From the NCBI RefSeq assembly GCF_014212175.1, contig NZ_JACJVR010000111.1, positions 1 through 41,611 of the forward strand: a stretch of DNA of 41,611 nt. Direction: 5' to 3'. The DNA is from Cohnella xylanilytica. GTDB lineage: Bacteria; Bacillota; Bacilli; Paenibacillales; Paenibacillaceae. Shown piece by piece: positions 17,183-25,233 of the stretch. The notes under the pieces are model-generated. The model was not told where the DNA came from. It made no database searches and saw nothing but the letters and a program-made list of their open reading frames with translations. Numbering within the stretch: position 1 is the first letter of the stretch; every line of letters starts with the position of its first letter. The position numbers and the translations under genes were made by a program.

Positions 17183-17925
17183 CCTCCGTAACCGCCCGGC
17201 GACATCTTCGGATTGCGCATCAGATAGCCGAGCCCGCGGCGGGTCAGGATAATCTCCGGCTTGCTCGGATCGTCCTCGATCTTCTCGCGGAGACGTCGGA
17301 TCGTCACGTCGACCGTGCGGACGTCGCCGAAGTATTCGAAGCCCCATACCGCTTGAAGCAGATGCTCGCGCGTCATCACCTTGCCGCTGTTGCGGGCGAG
17401 GTAATGGACGAGCTCGAACTCGCGGTGGGTCAAGTCGAGCGGCTGCCCGTTCTTGTAGACGACGTACATATCCGTGTCGATGAACAGGTTGAACATCTTA
17501 AGGCCCTGGCGCTCGGACTCGGCCGAAGCCGACTCCTCTTCCGAACGCGGGGCTTCCAGCTTGCGCTGGCGGCGAAGGTGCGCCTTCACCCGGGCGAGCA
17601 GCTCGCGCGTGCCGAACGGCTTCGTCACGTAGTCGTCGGCGCCCAGCTCCAGGCCGAGCACCTTGTCCAGCTCGGTGTCCTTCGCCGTCAGCATGATGAT
17701 CGGCGTCGACAGCCGGGTCCGCACCTCGCGGCAGACGTCCATGCCGTCCTTCACGGGCAGCATCAGGTCGAGCAGGATCAGGTCCGGGTCCAGCTCGAAC
17801 GCCAGGCGGACCGCCGCCTCGCCGTCGAAGGCGCAGATGACCTCGTAGCCTTCCTTCTCCAGATTGAACTTCAGAATATCCGCGATGGGCCGCTCGTCGT
17901 CGACCACTAATATTTTACCGGGCAT
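17179..17925 (-). CDS. walR: WalR (YycF) response regulator
   Basis: Essential OmpR-family transcription factor partnered with WalK; activates autolysin genes and represses their inhibitors in bacilli. 248 aa: receiver domain with acidic pocket Asp9/Asp10, phospho-acceptor Asp53 (LILLDLMLP) and the switch Lys in VTKPFG; an Arg/Glu/Ser-rich linker; then the winged-helix domain ending in DVRTVDVTIRRLREKIEDDP. AGGAGG lies 8 nt before the ATG. First gene of the wal operon. An extended -10 promoter lies 45-53 nt upstream. The linker of about 20 residues after KAHLRRQ is a little longer than in B. subtilis. Confidence 0.98.
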   Translation of the reverse strand: MPGKILVVDDERPIADILKFNLEKEGYEVICAFDGEAAVRLAFELDPDLILLDLMLPVKDGMDVCREVRTRLSTPIIMLTAKDTELDKVLGLELGADDYVTKPFGTRELLARVKAHLRRQRKLEAPRSEEESASAESERQGLKMFNLFIDTDMYVVYKNGQPLDLTHREFELVHYLARNSGKVMTREHLLQAVWGFEYFGDVRTVDVTIRRLREKIEDDPSKPEIILTRRGLGYLMRNPKMSPGGYGG

Positions 17926-17969
17926 CTCACTGGCCTCCTGTGTCGGGAAGCGATCTCATTATCTCTTCT

Positions 17970-17978
17970 ATTCTAACA
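17970..17978 (-). promoter_or_regulatory. Extended -10 promoter of the wal operon
   Basis: On the minus strand TGtTAGAAT (17970-17978). The upstream -35 region at 17-nt spacing reads TTCGCG, a poor match, so the TG extension probably carries recognition. The ribosome-binding site of walR follows about 35 nt downstream. Confidence 0.5.
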
Positions 17979-18062
17979 TAACGGCCGTCTTCCGCGAACC
18001 AAGCATTCCGGGCGAATCGGCGATCCCCGGATGGTAAATATAGACCGCAGCCTCTTCCTCGG

Positions 18063-18102
18063 AAAAAAACAGGAAGACCACCGGGACGATCCCGATGGTC
18101 TT
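18063..18102 (-). terminator. Terminator of the M23 peptidase gene
   Basis: On the minus strand AAGACCA-TCGGGA and TCCCGG-TGGTCTT form a stem of about 13 bp (18074-18102), followed by CCTG and a seven-T run (18063-18069). It isolates the peptidase gene from the wal operon. Confidence 0.88.
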
Positions 18103-18140
18103 GGCGCGGCCGGCGAGCGTGGAATGGCTCTCCGTCCGTC

Positions 18141-19688
18141 TTATAGATAGCTGGTCGGATTGCGGAGCGAGCCGTTCAGCTCGACCTCGAAGTGAAGGTG
18201 CGTGCCGGTCGAATGCCCGGTGCTTCCCATGATGCCGATGATGTCGCCTTGGGAGACGACCTGGCCCTTCTTGACCTTGATGCTGCTCATATGTCCGTAC
18301 AGCGTCTTGAAGCCGTTGTTATGATTGATGATGACGGCGTTGCCATAGGTGCCCTTCTTGCCGGCGAATTCGACGGTGCCGTTGTCGGCGGCCATGATCG
18401 ACTTGTTGCCGACCATGTCGATTCCCCGGTGGTACGAGCCCCAACGCTTGCCCATGTAGCTGGTGATGCGATGGCTCTTGACCGGCCAGATGAAGTCGCC
18501 GCTGCCTTCGCTCGGGATGACCTTCGTCCCCTTCAGGATGATGGTCGACACCGCGGGCTCGAGCACCTTCGAGGATACCTGCTCCTCCTCGATACTCGCT
18601 CCGTTGCGCTTGATGAGCCGGTACGTCACCTGGCGCTTGCCGTTCTTGCCCTCGCGGATCGTCTTCGACTGGCCGAGCTTGATGTCGTCGCTCTTGCGGA
18701 TCTCGACGGGAGGGTCGATCGTCTCGATCTCAGTCACTTCTTCTTCGGACTTCACGTTTAGGATCGGATTCTTCTGGGTAATATCCAGTACGTCGCCCGG
18801 TTTGATCTGGTCGTTCTCGATCCAGGTGTTATTCGCGTAGATGACGGCGGTAGGCACCTTCATCTTCTGGGCGATGCAGCCGACGCAGTCGCCTTCCTGG
18901 ACCGTGTAGGTCCTCTTGGCCGGATTGCCGGTCGCCAGCTTCTTGTAGACCACTTCGGGATCGTCCAGCTGGGTTAAGTCGATGTCGACCGGAACGGTCG
19001 TCACTTCTTCTTCGAACTCGACCGACTTCACGACGCGAGTCGACTTCGCCGTCTGCGTCTGCTTCGAAGCGTCGTAAGAGAGCGCCGTTACCGTCGACTT
19101 GGAAGCGGCTTGGGCGGGCACGAATCGTTCCTGAACCCGCTTCAGGATCGCGTTCGCGGTCTCCTTGTTCTTCACGATGGCGACGTCCTTGCCGTTGATG
19201 ACCAGCTTGACGCCTACCGGATGGGACTTCAAATTCGCGTACAAGGCGTTCAAGGTGGCCTCGTCGTCGGGCGCCTTCTTGAAAGCACTTACATCCTCGT
19301 ATGTAACCTTGGCTTCGTCGAGCTTATAAGCGATATCCGTCTTCGCCGCGGCGAGCGCCGCCGACTTGGCTTCGATCGCCTGTTCGACCAGCTGCCTGTC
19401 GCTGATCTCGCCGATCGGTTGGCCGTTCAGGATGACTTTATAATAAGAGTTCGTATGGGCTTGCACGTATTGATGGGCCCCGATGAACACGCCGACGACC
19501 GCCAAGACGGCCGCCCCGGTTGCGATGAGGGGAGTTTTATAATGACGGAACAGATTCCGGATCGCGGGCTGGGACTTTTGTCGGACGACTGTCATTCCTT
19601 TCAAGCACGAAGACCGGAATTGTCGAAGCGATCGCCGCCATGGCGACAGGCCGCTCGGATCCCGATCCGCCTTCTTGAAGTCGGTCAT
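18141..19688 (-). CDS. M23 (LytM-type) cell-wall endopeptidase with LysM and G5-type domains
   Basis: 515 aa envelope protein predicted to cleave peptidoglycan cross-bridges. One TM anchor (about 52-72) is followed by an extracytoplasmic repeat-like region (about 80-240), a LysM module (YTVQEGDCVGCIAQKMKVPT), a G5-like domain (about 300-390) and a C-terminal M23 peptidase. Zinc ligands are visible as HRGID and HLHFE. The LysM carries CVGC, an unusual Cys pair. AAAGGAG lies 6 nt before the ATG. It is a single gene with its own promoter and terminator, upstream of the wal operon. Wall hydrolases are typical WalR targets, but I find no convincing WalR box at this promoter. Confidence 0.92.
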   Translation of the reverse strand: MTDFKKADRDPSGLSPWRRSLRQFRSSCLKGMTVVRQKSQPAIRNLFRHYKTPLIATGAAVLAVVGVFIGAHQYVQAHTNSYYKVILNGQPIGEISDRQLVEQAIEAKSAALAAAKTDIAYKLDEAKVTYEDVSAFKKAPDDEATLNALYANLKSHPVGVKLVINGKDVAIVKNKETANAILKRVQERFVPAQAASKSTVTALSYDASKQTQTAKSTRVVKSVEFEEEVTTVPVDIDLTQLDDPEVVYKKLATGNPAKRTYTVQEGDCVGCIAQKMKVPTAVIYANNTWIENDQIKPGDVLDITQKNPILNVKSEEEVTEIETIDPPVEIRKSDDIKLGQSKTIREGKNGKRQVTYRLIKRNGASIEEEQVSSKVLEPAVSTIILKGTKVIPSEGSGDFIWPVKSHRITSYMGKRWGSYHRGIDMVGNKSIMAADNGTVEFAGKKGTYGNAVIINHNNGFKTLYGHMSSIKVKKGQVVSQGDIIGIMGSTGHSTGTHLHFEVELNGSLRNPTSYL

Positions 19689-19750
19689 GATCTTCTCCTT
19701 TGCGTGATCTCTGGCAATCGTTGCCGGTTCTAGCTTAAAACCTGTTTATA

Positions 19751-19780
19751 ACTTTAGCATAGCTTTAACTAGACTATCAA
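19751..19780 (-). promoter_or_regulatory. Promoter of the M23 peptidase gene
   Basis: On the minus strand TTGATA (19775-19780), an 18-nt spacer and TAAAGT (19751-19756), about 63 nt upstream of the start codon in an AT-rich stretch. Confidence 0.55.
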
Positions 19781-19806
19781 CTTCGCGAAGATGAAGAATA
19801 TCTCAT

Positions 19807-19839
19807 AAAAAGGAAATAGCCGCTGTCGAACAGCGGCTA
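19807..19839 (-). terminator. Terminator of the Gly/Ser-rich membrane protein gene
   Basis: On the minus strand TAGCCGCTG and CAGCGGCTA form a perfect 9-bp stem with a 5-nt loop (19817-19839), followed by TTTCCTTTTT. Confidence 0.88.
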
Positions 19840-19874
19840 GAGCAAGTGACTATGGGCCTAAATTGTTCGCAGGG

Positions 19875-20720
19875 TCAAGGTTCGGACGACTCCCCGGACG
19901 GCTGCAGCATCGCCATCATCCGCTCATATTCCTCGTCGCTCAACGCGCCTTGCAGCAGCTTCTGGACTTCGGGCAGCTCCTCCGCCGTCAATCCGCCCTC
20001 CAGGTAGGATGACAGCTGCTGGAGCTGCTGCGCGTTCAGCTTCGAGACGACCAGCGAATACAGCTCGCGGCGGTCTTCATCCGTGATCGAACGGGCGGCC
20101 TCCTCCGCCGAGCCGCTCCAGACCGGCACCGCGTCTCCGTCGCCCGCGCCGTCCGTCCCGCCTTGCGCGCCTTCGCCGGCCGCCTCTCCCCCGGATCCTC
20201 CGGGATTTCGGGCGCCGTTCCCGTTCACGCCCCCGTTTCCGGTCCCGCTCCCATTTTCGGTCCCGTTCCCGCTATCGCTGCTATTCCCGCTAGCTCCGTT
20301 ATTTCCGCTAGCGCCGCCGTTGCCGCTCCCGGCCCCCGCTTCGGCGCCCGAGCCCTCTTCGGCTCCGGACGACGCGCCCGCTCCCGGCCGCGCGGAAGGC
20401 TCCGCGCTTCCCGGCTCCTCCAGGCCGCCTCCCGTCCCGGACCCGGACGCGAACACGGCGGAGCCGTCCGGCCCCTCGCTCGGCGTCTCGCTAGCCGAGG
20501 GCGAGCCGCTCGCCTCCTTCGCGTCGGGCTTCTCCGCGCCCCACAGCGTGCCCCAGACGCCGGACAGGGCGAACGGCTGCACCTCCAGCGGAATGTCCAT
20601 CTCCTTCAGCAGCGACTGCACGTAGCTGTTCACGATATAGCCGGTCGTCCAAATACACAAGAAGCTGAGCAGCAAAGCGCTCGCGACCAGCTTCGCCGCC
20701 CAGCCTACCCATTTCCACAT
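19875..20720 (-). CDS. Membrane-anchored Gly/Ser/Asn-rich protein of unknown function
   Basis: Not recognised. 281 aa: an N-terminal TM helix (about 8-32), a short conserved-looking segment (VNSYVQSLLKEMDIPLEVQP), a low-complexity region of about 135 residues (60-195) made largely of Gly, Ser, Ala, Asn, Glu and Pro with recurring SGN/NGT/GNG steps, then a helical C-terminal domain (about 205-275) with LVVSKLNAQQLQQLSSYLEG and EVQKLLQGALSDEEYERMMA. The layout suggests a membrane-tethered domain on a flexible wall-spanning stalk. CAGGAGG lies 8 nt before the ATG. It is about 100 nt downstream of the ytrABC-like operon and ends at a strong terminator, so read-through from that operon is possible. 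Confidence 0.75.
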   Translation of the reverse strand: MWKWVGWAAKLVASALLLSFLCIWTTGYIVNSYVQSLLKEMDIPLEVQPFALSGVWGTLWGAEKPDAKEASGSPSASETPSEGPDGSAVFASGSGTGGGLEEPGSAEPSARPGAGASSGAEEGSGAEAGAGSGNGGASGNNGASGNSSDSGNGTENGSGTGNGGVNGNGARNPGGSGGEAAGEGAQGGTDGAGDGDAVPVWSGSAEEAARSITDEDRRELYSLVVSKLNAQQLQQLSSYLEGGLTAEELPEVQKLLQGALSDEEYERMMAMLQPSGESSEP

Positions 20721-20820
20721 CGGATGGCCCTCCTGCCTGACTAGTATTCCTAGTTACCAGTATGGGCAATCCTAGCGGCTCTCATTCTCTCACGACGGCA
20801 ATAGACTTGCGCGGGTGGCT

Positions 20821-21849
20821 CTATAAGTGAAATCTCATTCTCGTCAGCCGTCTTATGGCCAGCGTACTGAGGACGAAGCCCGCGACGAGTCCGATGTCGT
20901 AGCCGATTCTTTTCGAGAAGCCGACGAGCTCCGAGACGAACAATCCCGCGATCATCGAGATGCAGACGACGAAGCCGATCCGAAGCGCCAGCTCCCAGCC
21001 GGAGAACACCATCAGCTTCCCGTTGTTCTCCGCCCGGTTCCTCTCGTACGCCAGCATCCCGCAGGTCAGCGCGGCGGCGAGAAGGAGCAGCATGACGAGG
21101 GCCTTCAGCCAGGTGAGCCGGTCGTAGTCCGCCGTCAAATACGTCGTCAGGCTCAGCCAGTCGATCAAGCGATCGTGCCAGGCCGACAGCCCGATATCTC
21201 CGTCGTAAGGACGAACCACGTCGAACCCCTGAACCTCCAGCGAGCTCCGCAGGATCATGATAAGGCCGGCAGGCAGAATGAACAGAACCAGAGACAGAAC
21301 CATCTGGAACGCCACCGTGCCGGTGATCGTGCCGACGAACAGAACGAGCGAATAGATCGCGAGAAGGGTCAGCCACGTATAGCCGAGCTCGGCCAAATGA
21401 TAGGTAAGGCTGAAATAGCCGGAGATAGGCGAATTCAGCACGAGAATCATGTCGATCGCGGTATTGAGCACGACCGTTGCCGTCAGAAGCGCCGCGCCCA
21501 GCAGCCACTTGTGCATGTAGATCTGCCGCCGCGAGTACGGAAGGGCGAACAGCAGCTCCTGCGAGCCGTTCTTCCGCTCGGTCCCGAGCTGCACGAGCGC
21601 CAGCACGAACATGGCGAGGAGAAGCCACAATCGTCCCGTCGTCTCGTACTCTCCGTTCCCGTAGGCTTCCTGGAAGGGAATACGAGCGTGCCCGATCTGC
21701 TGAAGACGGACGTTGACGACAGCCAGCTCCGTGAAGAGCCACCGGTTCATCCGCTGGAATCCGAGAGCCAGGAAGTGAACGACCGGAACCGCCCAGAAAA
21801 ACAGCCTCGACTGCTCGTATTCCCGGCTCCAGAGCGCCTTAACCCACAT
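20821..21849 (-). CDS. ABC-2-type permease, YtrC/YtrD-like
   Basis: 342 aa integral membrane protein with about six to seven hydrophobic helices, for example LWLLLAMFVLALVQLG, LLGAALLTATVVLNTAIDMI and LVLFVGTITGTVAFQMVLSL. The cytosolic SQELLFALPYSRRQIYMHK coupling segment is typical of ABC-2 permeases. It should assemble with the ATPase encoded upstream. GGGAGG lies 8 nt before ATG 21849 and the start overlaps the ATPase stop by 11 nt. In B. subtilis the ytr operon responds to wall-active antibiotics; the substrate here cannot be read from sequence. Confidence 0.85.
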   Translation of the reverse strand: MWVKALWSREYEQSRLFFWAVPVVHFLALGFQRMNRWLFTELAVVNVRLQQIGHARIPFQEAYGNGEYETTGRLWLLLAMFVLALVQLGTERKNGSQELLFALPYSRRQIYMHKWLLGAALLTATVVLNTAIDMILVLNSPISGYFSLTYHLAELGYTWLTLLAIYSLVLFVGTITGTVAFQMVLSLVLFILPAGLIMILRSSLEVQGFDVVRPYDGDIGLSAWHDRLIDWLSLTTYLTADYDRLTWLKALVMLLLLAAALTCGMLAYERNRAENNGKLMVFSGWELALRIGFVVCISMIAGLFVSELVGFSKRIGYDIGLVAGFVLSTLAIRRLTRMRFHL

Positions 21850-22723
21850 CGTTCCCGCCTCCCAGCTTCCACAGATACAAGTCTTCCAGCTTCACCGGCA
21901 GAGGCTCGATCAGAATCGGATCGAAGCTCCGCAATTCCTCGTACGCCCGGCCCTCCCCCTCCGTCGAGAGCATCAGCGTGTAGACCCGGCCGATGTGGTC
22001 GAGGACGAGGACGTCGTCGGAAGCGAGCCAACGTTCCGGCGCATCGCCCGCGAAGGCGACCTGCAGCTTGACGAACCGGCCGCCGGCTATGTCCTCCGAC
22101 GTATACGACTCGACGGTTCCGTCCTTGAGGAGCAGGATCGAGTCGGTCATCCGTTCCAGCTCTTCGAGCAGGTGCGAGGAGATGAGGAGAGAGGTGCCCT
22201 CCGCGGCCGCCTCCATCAGGAGCGACAGCACCTGCTTCTTCGCGATCGGGTCGACTCCGTTCGTCGGTTCGTCGAGCAGCACGTACCGCGCCTTGGTGGC
22301 CAGGCCCAGGGTCGTCGCGAACATCATTTTCATCCCCTTGGAAAATAACCGGACGTTCCGGTCGAGCGGCAATCCGAACCGGCTGAGGGTCGCCCGGAAG
22401 TATCCCATGTCGAACCCCGGGTAGATTCGCGAATAGAAGTCGGCGGAGCCGTAAGCCGTATAGCCGTGCCACGATTCCGTATGATCCGGGACGAAGACGA
22501 CGTCCTTCTTGACGGACGGATAACGGTGGATCGACTTCCCTTCGCACTCGACCGAGCCCGCGTCGGGATCCAGAATGCCCGCCATCGTTCTTAACAGTGT
22601 CGTCTTGCCCGCTCCGTTGCGGCCGATTACGCCGGCGACCTGGCCGGGAGCCAGGGCGAAGCCGACGTTCGCCAGCACGGGGCGGCCGTCGATCGATTTA
22701 TAGAGATTCCGGACGGTCAGCAT
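21839..22723 (-). CDS. ytrB: ABC transporter ATP-binding protein, YtrB-like
   Basis: 294 aa cytosolic ATPase: Walker A GRNGAGKTT, Q-loop region, a variant signature FSKGM, Walker B YVLLDEPTNGVD and a switch His in LISSHLLEE, followed by a C-terminal extension of about 75 residues that pairs with ABC-2 permeases in this family. I start at ATG 22723 because GGGAGG sits 7 nt upstream. An in-frame ATG at 22738 has no ribosome-binding site. The start overlaps the GntR regulator by 26 nt, a compact regulator-ATPase-permease operon. Confidence 0.9.
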   Translation of the reverse strand: MLTVRNLYKSIDGRPVLANVGFALAPGQVAGVIGRNGAGKTTLLRTMAGILDPDAGSVECEGKSIHRYPSVKKDVVFVPDHTESWHGYTAYGSADFYSRIYPGFDMGYFRATLSRFGLPLDRNVRLFSKGMKMMFATTLGLATKARYVLLDEPTNGVDPIAKKQVLSLLMEAAAEGTSLLISSHLLEELERMTDSILLLKDGTVESYTSEDIAGGRFVKLQVAFAGDAPERWLASDDVLVLDHIGRVYTLMLSTEGEGRAYEELRSFDPILIEPLPVKLEDLYLWKLGGGNDVG

Positions 22724-23108
22724 CCTCTTCCCTCCCATAGCGCTGAATTTCTTCGTTCAACCACTCCGTCAGCCGCCTGCCGCCGATGCCCAGGTGATGC
22801 GCCTCCACGACGAGGCGCCTCAGCTCCTCCCGCAGCTTCTGCAGCCGTTCCTTCTCCATGCCCGGGTCGTCGGCCGTCCGCGCCACGAACGCGCCCTTCC
22901 CCCGCTGGGAAGCGATCACTCCCTGGCGCTCCAGCTCCTGGTACGCCTTGGCGACCGTGTTGTGGTTGACGAGCAGCAGGGCGGACATCTCCCGCACCGA
23001 GGGGATCTTATCCCCTTCCCTCAGGGCGCCCTTCGCGATCAGCTCCTTCACCTGCTGCACGATCTGCTCGTAGATGGGACTTAAGCTTCTCTCGTTAATT
23101 TGGAACAT
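22698..23108 (-). CDS. ytrA: GntR-family repressor, YtrA subfamily
   Basis: 136 aa. An N-terminal GntR winged helix (about 8-75: SPIYEQIVQQVKELIAKGAL, then SVREMSALLLVNHNTVAKAY) is followed by only a short helical C-terminus. This size defines the YtrA subfamily, which represses its own ABC operon until an envelope stress or drug signal. ATG 23108 is the family-like start; an AAGGAG lies rather far (about 16 nt) upstream, so initiation may be weak. The ATPase and permease follow directly. A GTGTAC direct repeat at the promoter is a candidate operator. Confidence 0.9.
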   Translation of the reverse strand: MFQINERSLSPIYEQIVQQVKELIAKGALREGDKIPSVREMSALLLVNHNTVAKAYQELERQGVIASQRGKGAFVARTADDPGMEKERLQKLREELRRLVVEAHHLGIGGRRLTEWLNEEIQRYGREEDADRPESL

Positions 23109-23150
23109 CGCTGATCCCGCCCCGCTCCTTCTAGCTGTACCACTTTGACT

Positions 23151-23187
23151 AGTACACATTGTACACACTTCCATTTAGGAAAATCAA
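23151..23187 (-). promoter_or_regulatory. ytr-type operon promoter with candidate operator
   Basis: On the minus strand TTGATT (23182-23187), an 18-nt spacer and TACAAT (23158-23163). Two GTGTAC elements spaced by AAT (about 23152-23166) surround and overlap the -10, a natural place for GntR repression. The start codon is about 45 nt downstream. Confidence 0.6.
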
Positions 23188-23277
23188 GTAAAGATTGCAT
23201 CAAGTTGAATCTCATGAAGCCGGCTGTAACTGCGGCGGCGCGTCGTGTTGCGCCTTAGCGAGAGTGAGGAGCAGCTT

Positions 23278-23371
23278 GCGAATGTACGTAACCTCGTTGC
23301 TCTCTTGGCCGGTCATGCGGCACTTTTGGCGAATGTGAGTAACCCAGTTACCCTCTTGGCCGGTCAAGCGC
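23278..23371. repeat. 51-bp degenerate tandem repeat
   Basis: Two units starting GCGAATGT at 23278 and 23329, each ending CTCTTGGCCGGTCA; a poorer partial unit precedes at about 23258. Inside each unit GTAAC-N3-GTTAC (unit 2) or GTAAC-N3-GTTGC (unit 1) can form a small stem, the change preserved through a wobble. It lies between the ytr promoter and the purA terminator. Confidence 0.75.
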
Positions 23372-23381
23372 GCGGGAGCAA

Positions 23382-23419
23382 ACAAAAAACCGCTCCCGGC
23401 GACCAAGCCGGGAACGGCT
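23382..23419 (-). terminator. purA terminator
   Basis: On the minus strand CCGTTCCCGGC pairs with GCCGGGAGCGG around a 6-nt loop, then TTTTTTG. It begins about 20 nt after the purA stop codon. Confidence 0.9.
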
Positions 23420-23436
23420 GCTTGAAGCGATCTGTC

Positions 23437-24723
23437 TTACTCGTAAATCGAAGCCACTTGGTTCGTCTGCTCGCGGTTGCGGCCGACGGAGAAGATGGCG
23501 ATCGGGATGCCGGTCAGCTCGGACACGCGCTCGACGTAGCGGCGGGTGTTCTCCGGCAGATCCGCCAGCGTCTTCGCGCCGGAGATGTCCTCGCTCCAGC
23601 CCGGCAGCTCTTCGTAGACGGCTTCGCATTCCGCGAGCGTCTTCAGGTTCGCCGGGTAGTGCTGGATGATCTCCCCGCGGAAGCGGTAAGCGGTGCAGAT
23701 CTTCACCGTCTCCAGCCCGCTCAGTACGTCGAGCGAGTTGAGCGACAGGCCGGTGATGCCGCTGACGCGGCGGGCATGCCGGACGACGACGGTGTCGAAC
23801 CAGCCGACGCGGCGCGGACGGCCCGTCACGGTGCCGTACTCGTGCCCCTTGTCGCGGATCCACTGGCCGAGCTCGTCGTGCAGCTCCGTCGGGAACGGAC
23901 CGTCGCCGACGCGGGTCGTGTACGCCTTCGCGACGCCGATGACCTGCTTGATCTTCGAAGGTCCGACGCCGGAACCGATGCAGACGCCGCCCGCGGACGG
24001 GTTGGAGCTCGTGACGAACGGGTACGTGCCTTGGTCGATGTCGAGCATGACGCCTTGGGCGCCTTCGAACAGCACCTTCTTGCCTTCGTCGATCGCGTCG
24101 TTCAGCACGACGGACGTGTCGGTGACGTACGGGCGAAGCTTCTCGGCCAGAGCCAGATATTCCTCGATGATCTTGTCCGCTTCCAGCGGCTCGCCGTTGT
24201 ACATCTGCGTGATGATCTGGTTCTTCTCGGCGATCAGCGTGCGAGCCTTCTCCGCGAATTCTTCCGCCACCATCAGGTCGGCGATGCGGATGCCGTTCCG
24301 GGCGGCCTTATCCATATAGCAAGGGCCGATGCCCTTGCGGGTCGTTCCGATCTTGTTGTCGGCCTTGCGGTCTTCCTCCAGGCCGTCCAGCACCAGGTGA
24401 TAAGGCATGATGACGTGGGCTCGGTCGCTGATCCGCAGGTTGTCGACGCTGAAGCCGTTATCGATAATGTATTGAATCTCTTCGACGAGAGCGGCCGGGT
24501 TGATGACCATCCCGTTGCCGATGACGCAGACTTTGTTCTGATTGAAAATGCCGGACGGAATCATGGTCAGCTTGTATTTCTTGTCCTGGATGAGAATCGT
24601 GTGGCCGGCATTATTGCCGCCTTGGTAACGGGCTACGACGTCCGCCTTCTCCGCGAGATAGTCGGTGATCTTCCCTTTACCCTCGTCTCCCCATTGCGTT
24701 CCAACCACTACAACTGTAGACAA
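23437..24723 (-). CDS. purA: Adenylosuccinate synthetase
   Basis: Cytosolic GTP-dependent enzyme joining IMP and aspartate to adenylosuccinate, the first committed step to AMP. 428 aa, full family length. The N-terminal STVVVVGTQWGDEGKGK carries the phosphate loop, and TRKGIGPCYMDKAARNGIR and VGWFDTVVVRHA are also family signatures. The start is TTG 24723 with GGAGG 8 nt upstream; an ATG 15 nt further up (MEGLL) overlaps that ribosome-binding site. Monocistronic, with its own promoter, paired PurBoxes and terminator. In Bacillus the gene likewise lies between the wal and dnaB operons. Confidence 0.97.
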   Translation of the reverse strand: MSTVVVVGTQWGDEGKGKITDYLAEKADVVARYQGGNNAGHTILIQDKKYKLTMIPSGIFNQNKVCVIGNGMVINPAALVEEIQYIIDNGFSVDNLRISDRAHVIMPYHLVLDGLEEDRKADNKIGTTRKGIGPCYMDKAARNGIRIADLMVAEEFAEKARTLIAEKNQIITQMYNGEPLEADKIIEEYLALAEKLRPYVTDTSVVLNDAIDEGKKVLFEGAQGVMLDIDQGTYPFVTSSNPSAGGVCIGSGVGPSKIKQVIGVAKAYTTRVGDGPFPTELHDELGQWIRDKGHEYGTVTGRPRRVGWFDTVVVRHARRVSGITGLSLNSLDVLSGLETVKICTAYRFRGEIIQHYPANLKTLAECEAVYEELPGWSEDISGAKTLADLPENTRRYVERVSELTGIPIAIFSVGRNREQTNQVASIYE

Positions 24724-24886
24724 AAGCAATCCCTCCATCCGGCTGATTCGCTCATGCCGGCATGATGATGCCTCCCCCTTGGGCGCATCCCCGGGCCGCG
24801 AAGGCGACGACGGCGCGCGCAAAAGCACCGGAGACCGGATTCGTCCCCGATGTACGGCCCGTAAAAGGCCGCAAGACGGCATGATT

Positions 24887-24915
24887 AGTGTAGCAAGCGC
24901 GGGAGGCGAAGTCAA
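24887..24915 (-). promoter_or_regulatory. purA promoter
   Basis: On the minus strand TTGACT (24910-24915), a 17-nt spacer and TACACT (24887-24892). The predicted start near 24880 gives a leader of about 157 nt, in which I see no known riboswitch. Confidence 0.8.
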
Positions 24916-24917
24916 TC

Positions 24918-24964
24918 AAAAGGCGAACAATTGTTTAGACGTCTATATGATCGTTCGGAAATTT
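24918..24964 (-). promoter_or_regulatory. Paired PurBoxes, PurR operator of purA
   Basis: On the minus strand AAATTTCCGAACGAT (24950-24964) matches the PurBox consensus AWWWCCGAACWWT. A second box in inverted orientation, AATTGTTCGCCTTTT (24918-24932), lies 17 nt closer to the promoter, next to the -35. Two facing PurBoxes are the known arrangement of PurR targets in bacilli, where PRPP relieves repression. Confidence 0.75.
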
Positions 24965-24965
24965 T

Positions 24966-25233
24966 AACGAATTTTTCACACGAAGCCCGAATTCCGCCGC
25001 GCTCCTTCTCGGAAACTCCGCCTGAGGATTCAGGCCGCACCGGAACGCCAAGCAGGCCCCGATGCGCGCGCCTCGCGGGGAAGGCCGGTCTCGCGCCAGC
25101 CCACGCGGTTTATTGTGCCTCCGGAGCCGGCTTCCATCCGCAAGCTTCGGCATCTTCTCCAGCCGAAAGATGCCAAGACACCCGCATACGACATCGCAGC
25201 CCAATCCGCGCCCATTTCGTACACCCCATATTT
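24966..25233. other. Intergenic stretch without a supported gene
   Basis: Open frames exist on both strands, but they lack ribosome-binding sites, conserved motifs and the G/C third-position bias of real genes here, and the longest run through the neighbouring repeats. Only a weak GCATCTT/AAGATGC stem (about 25150-25172) is visible. Confidence 0.5.

Noticed and set aside
19689..19800. WalR box at the M23 peptidase promoter
   Set aside because: No pair of TGTWAH elements with 5-nt spacing could be found in the promoter region. Regulation by WalR remains possible but is not shown by the sequence.
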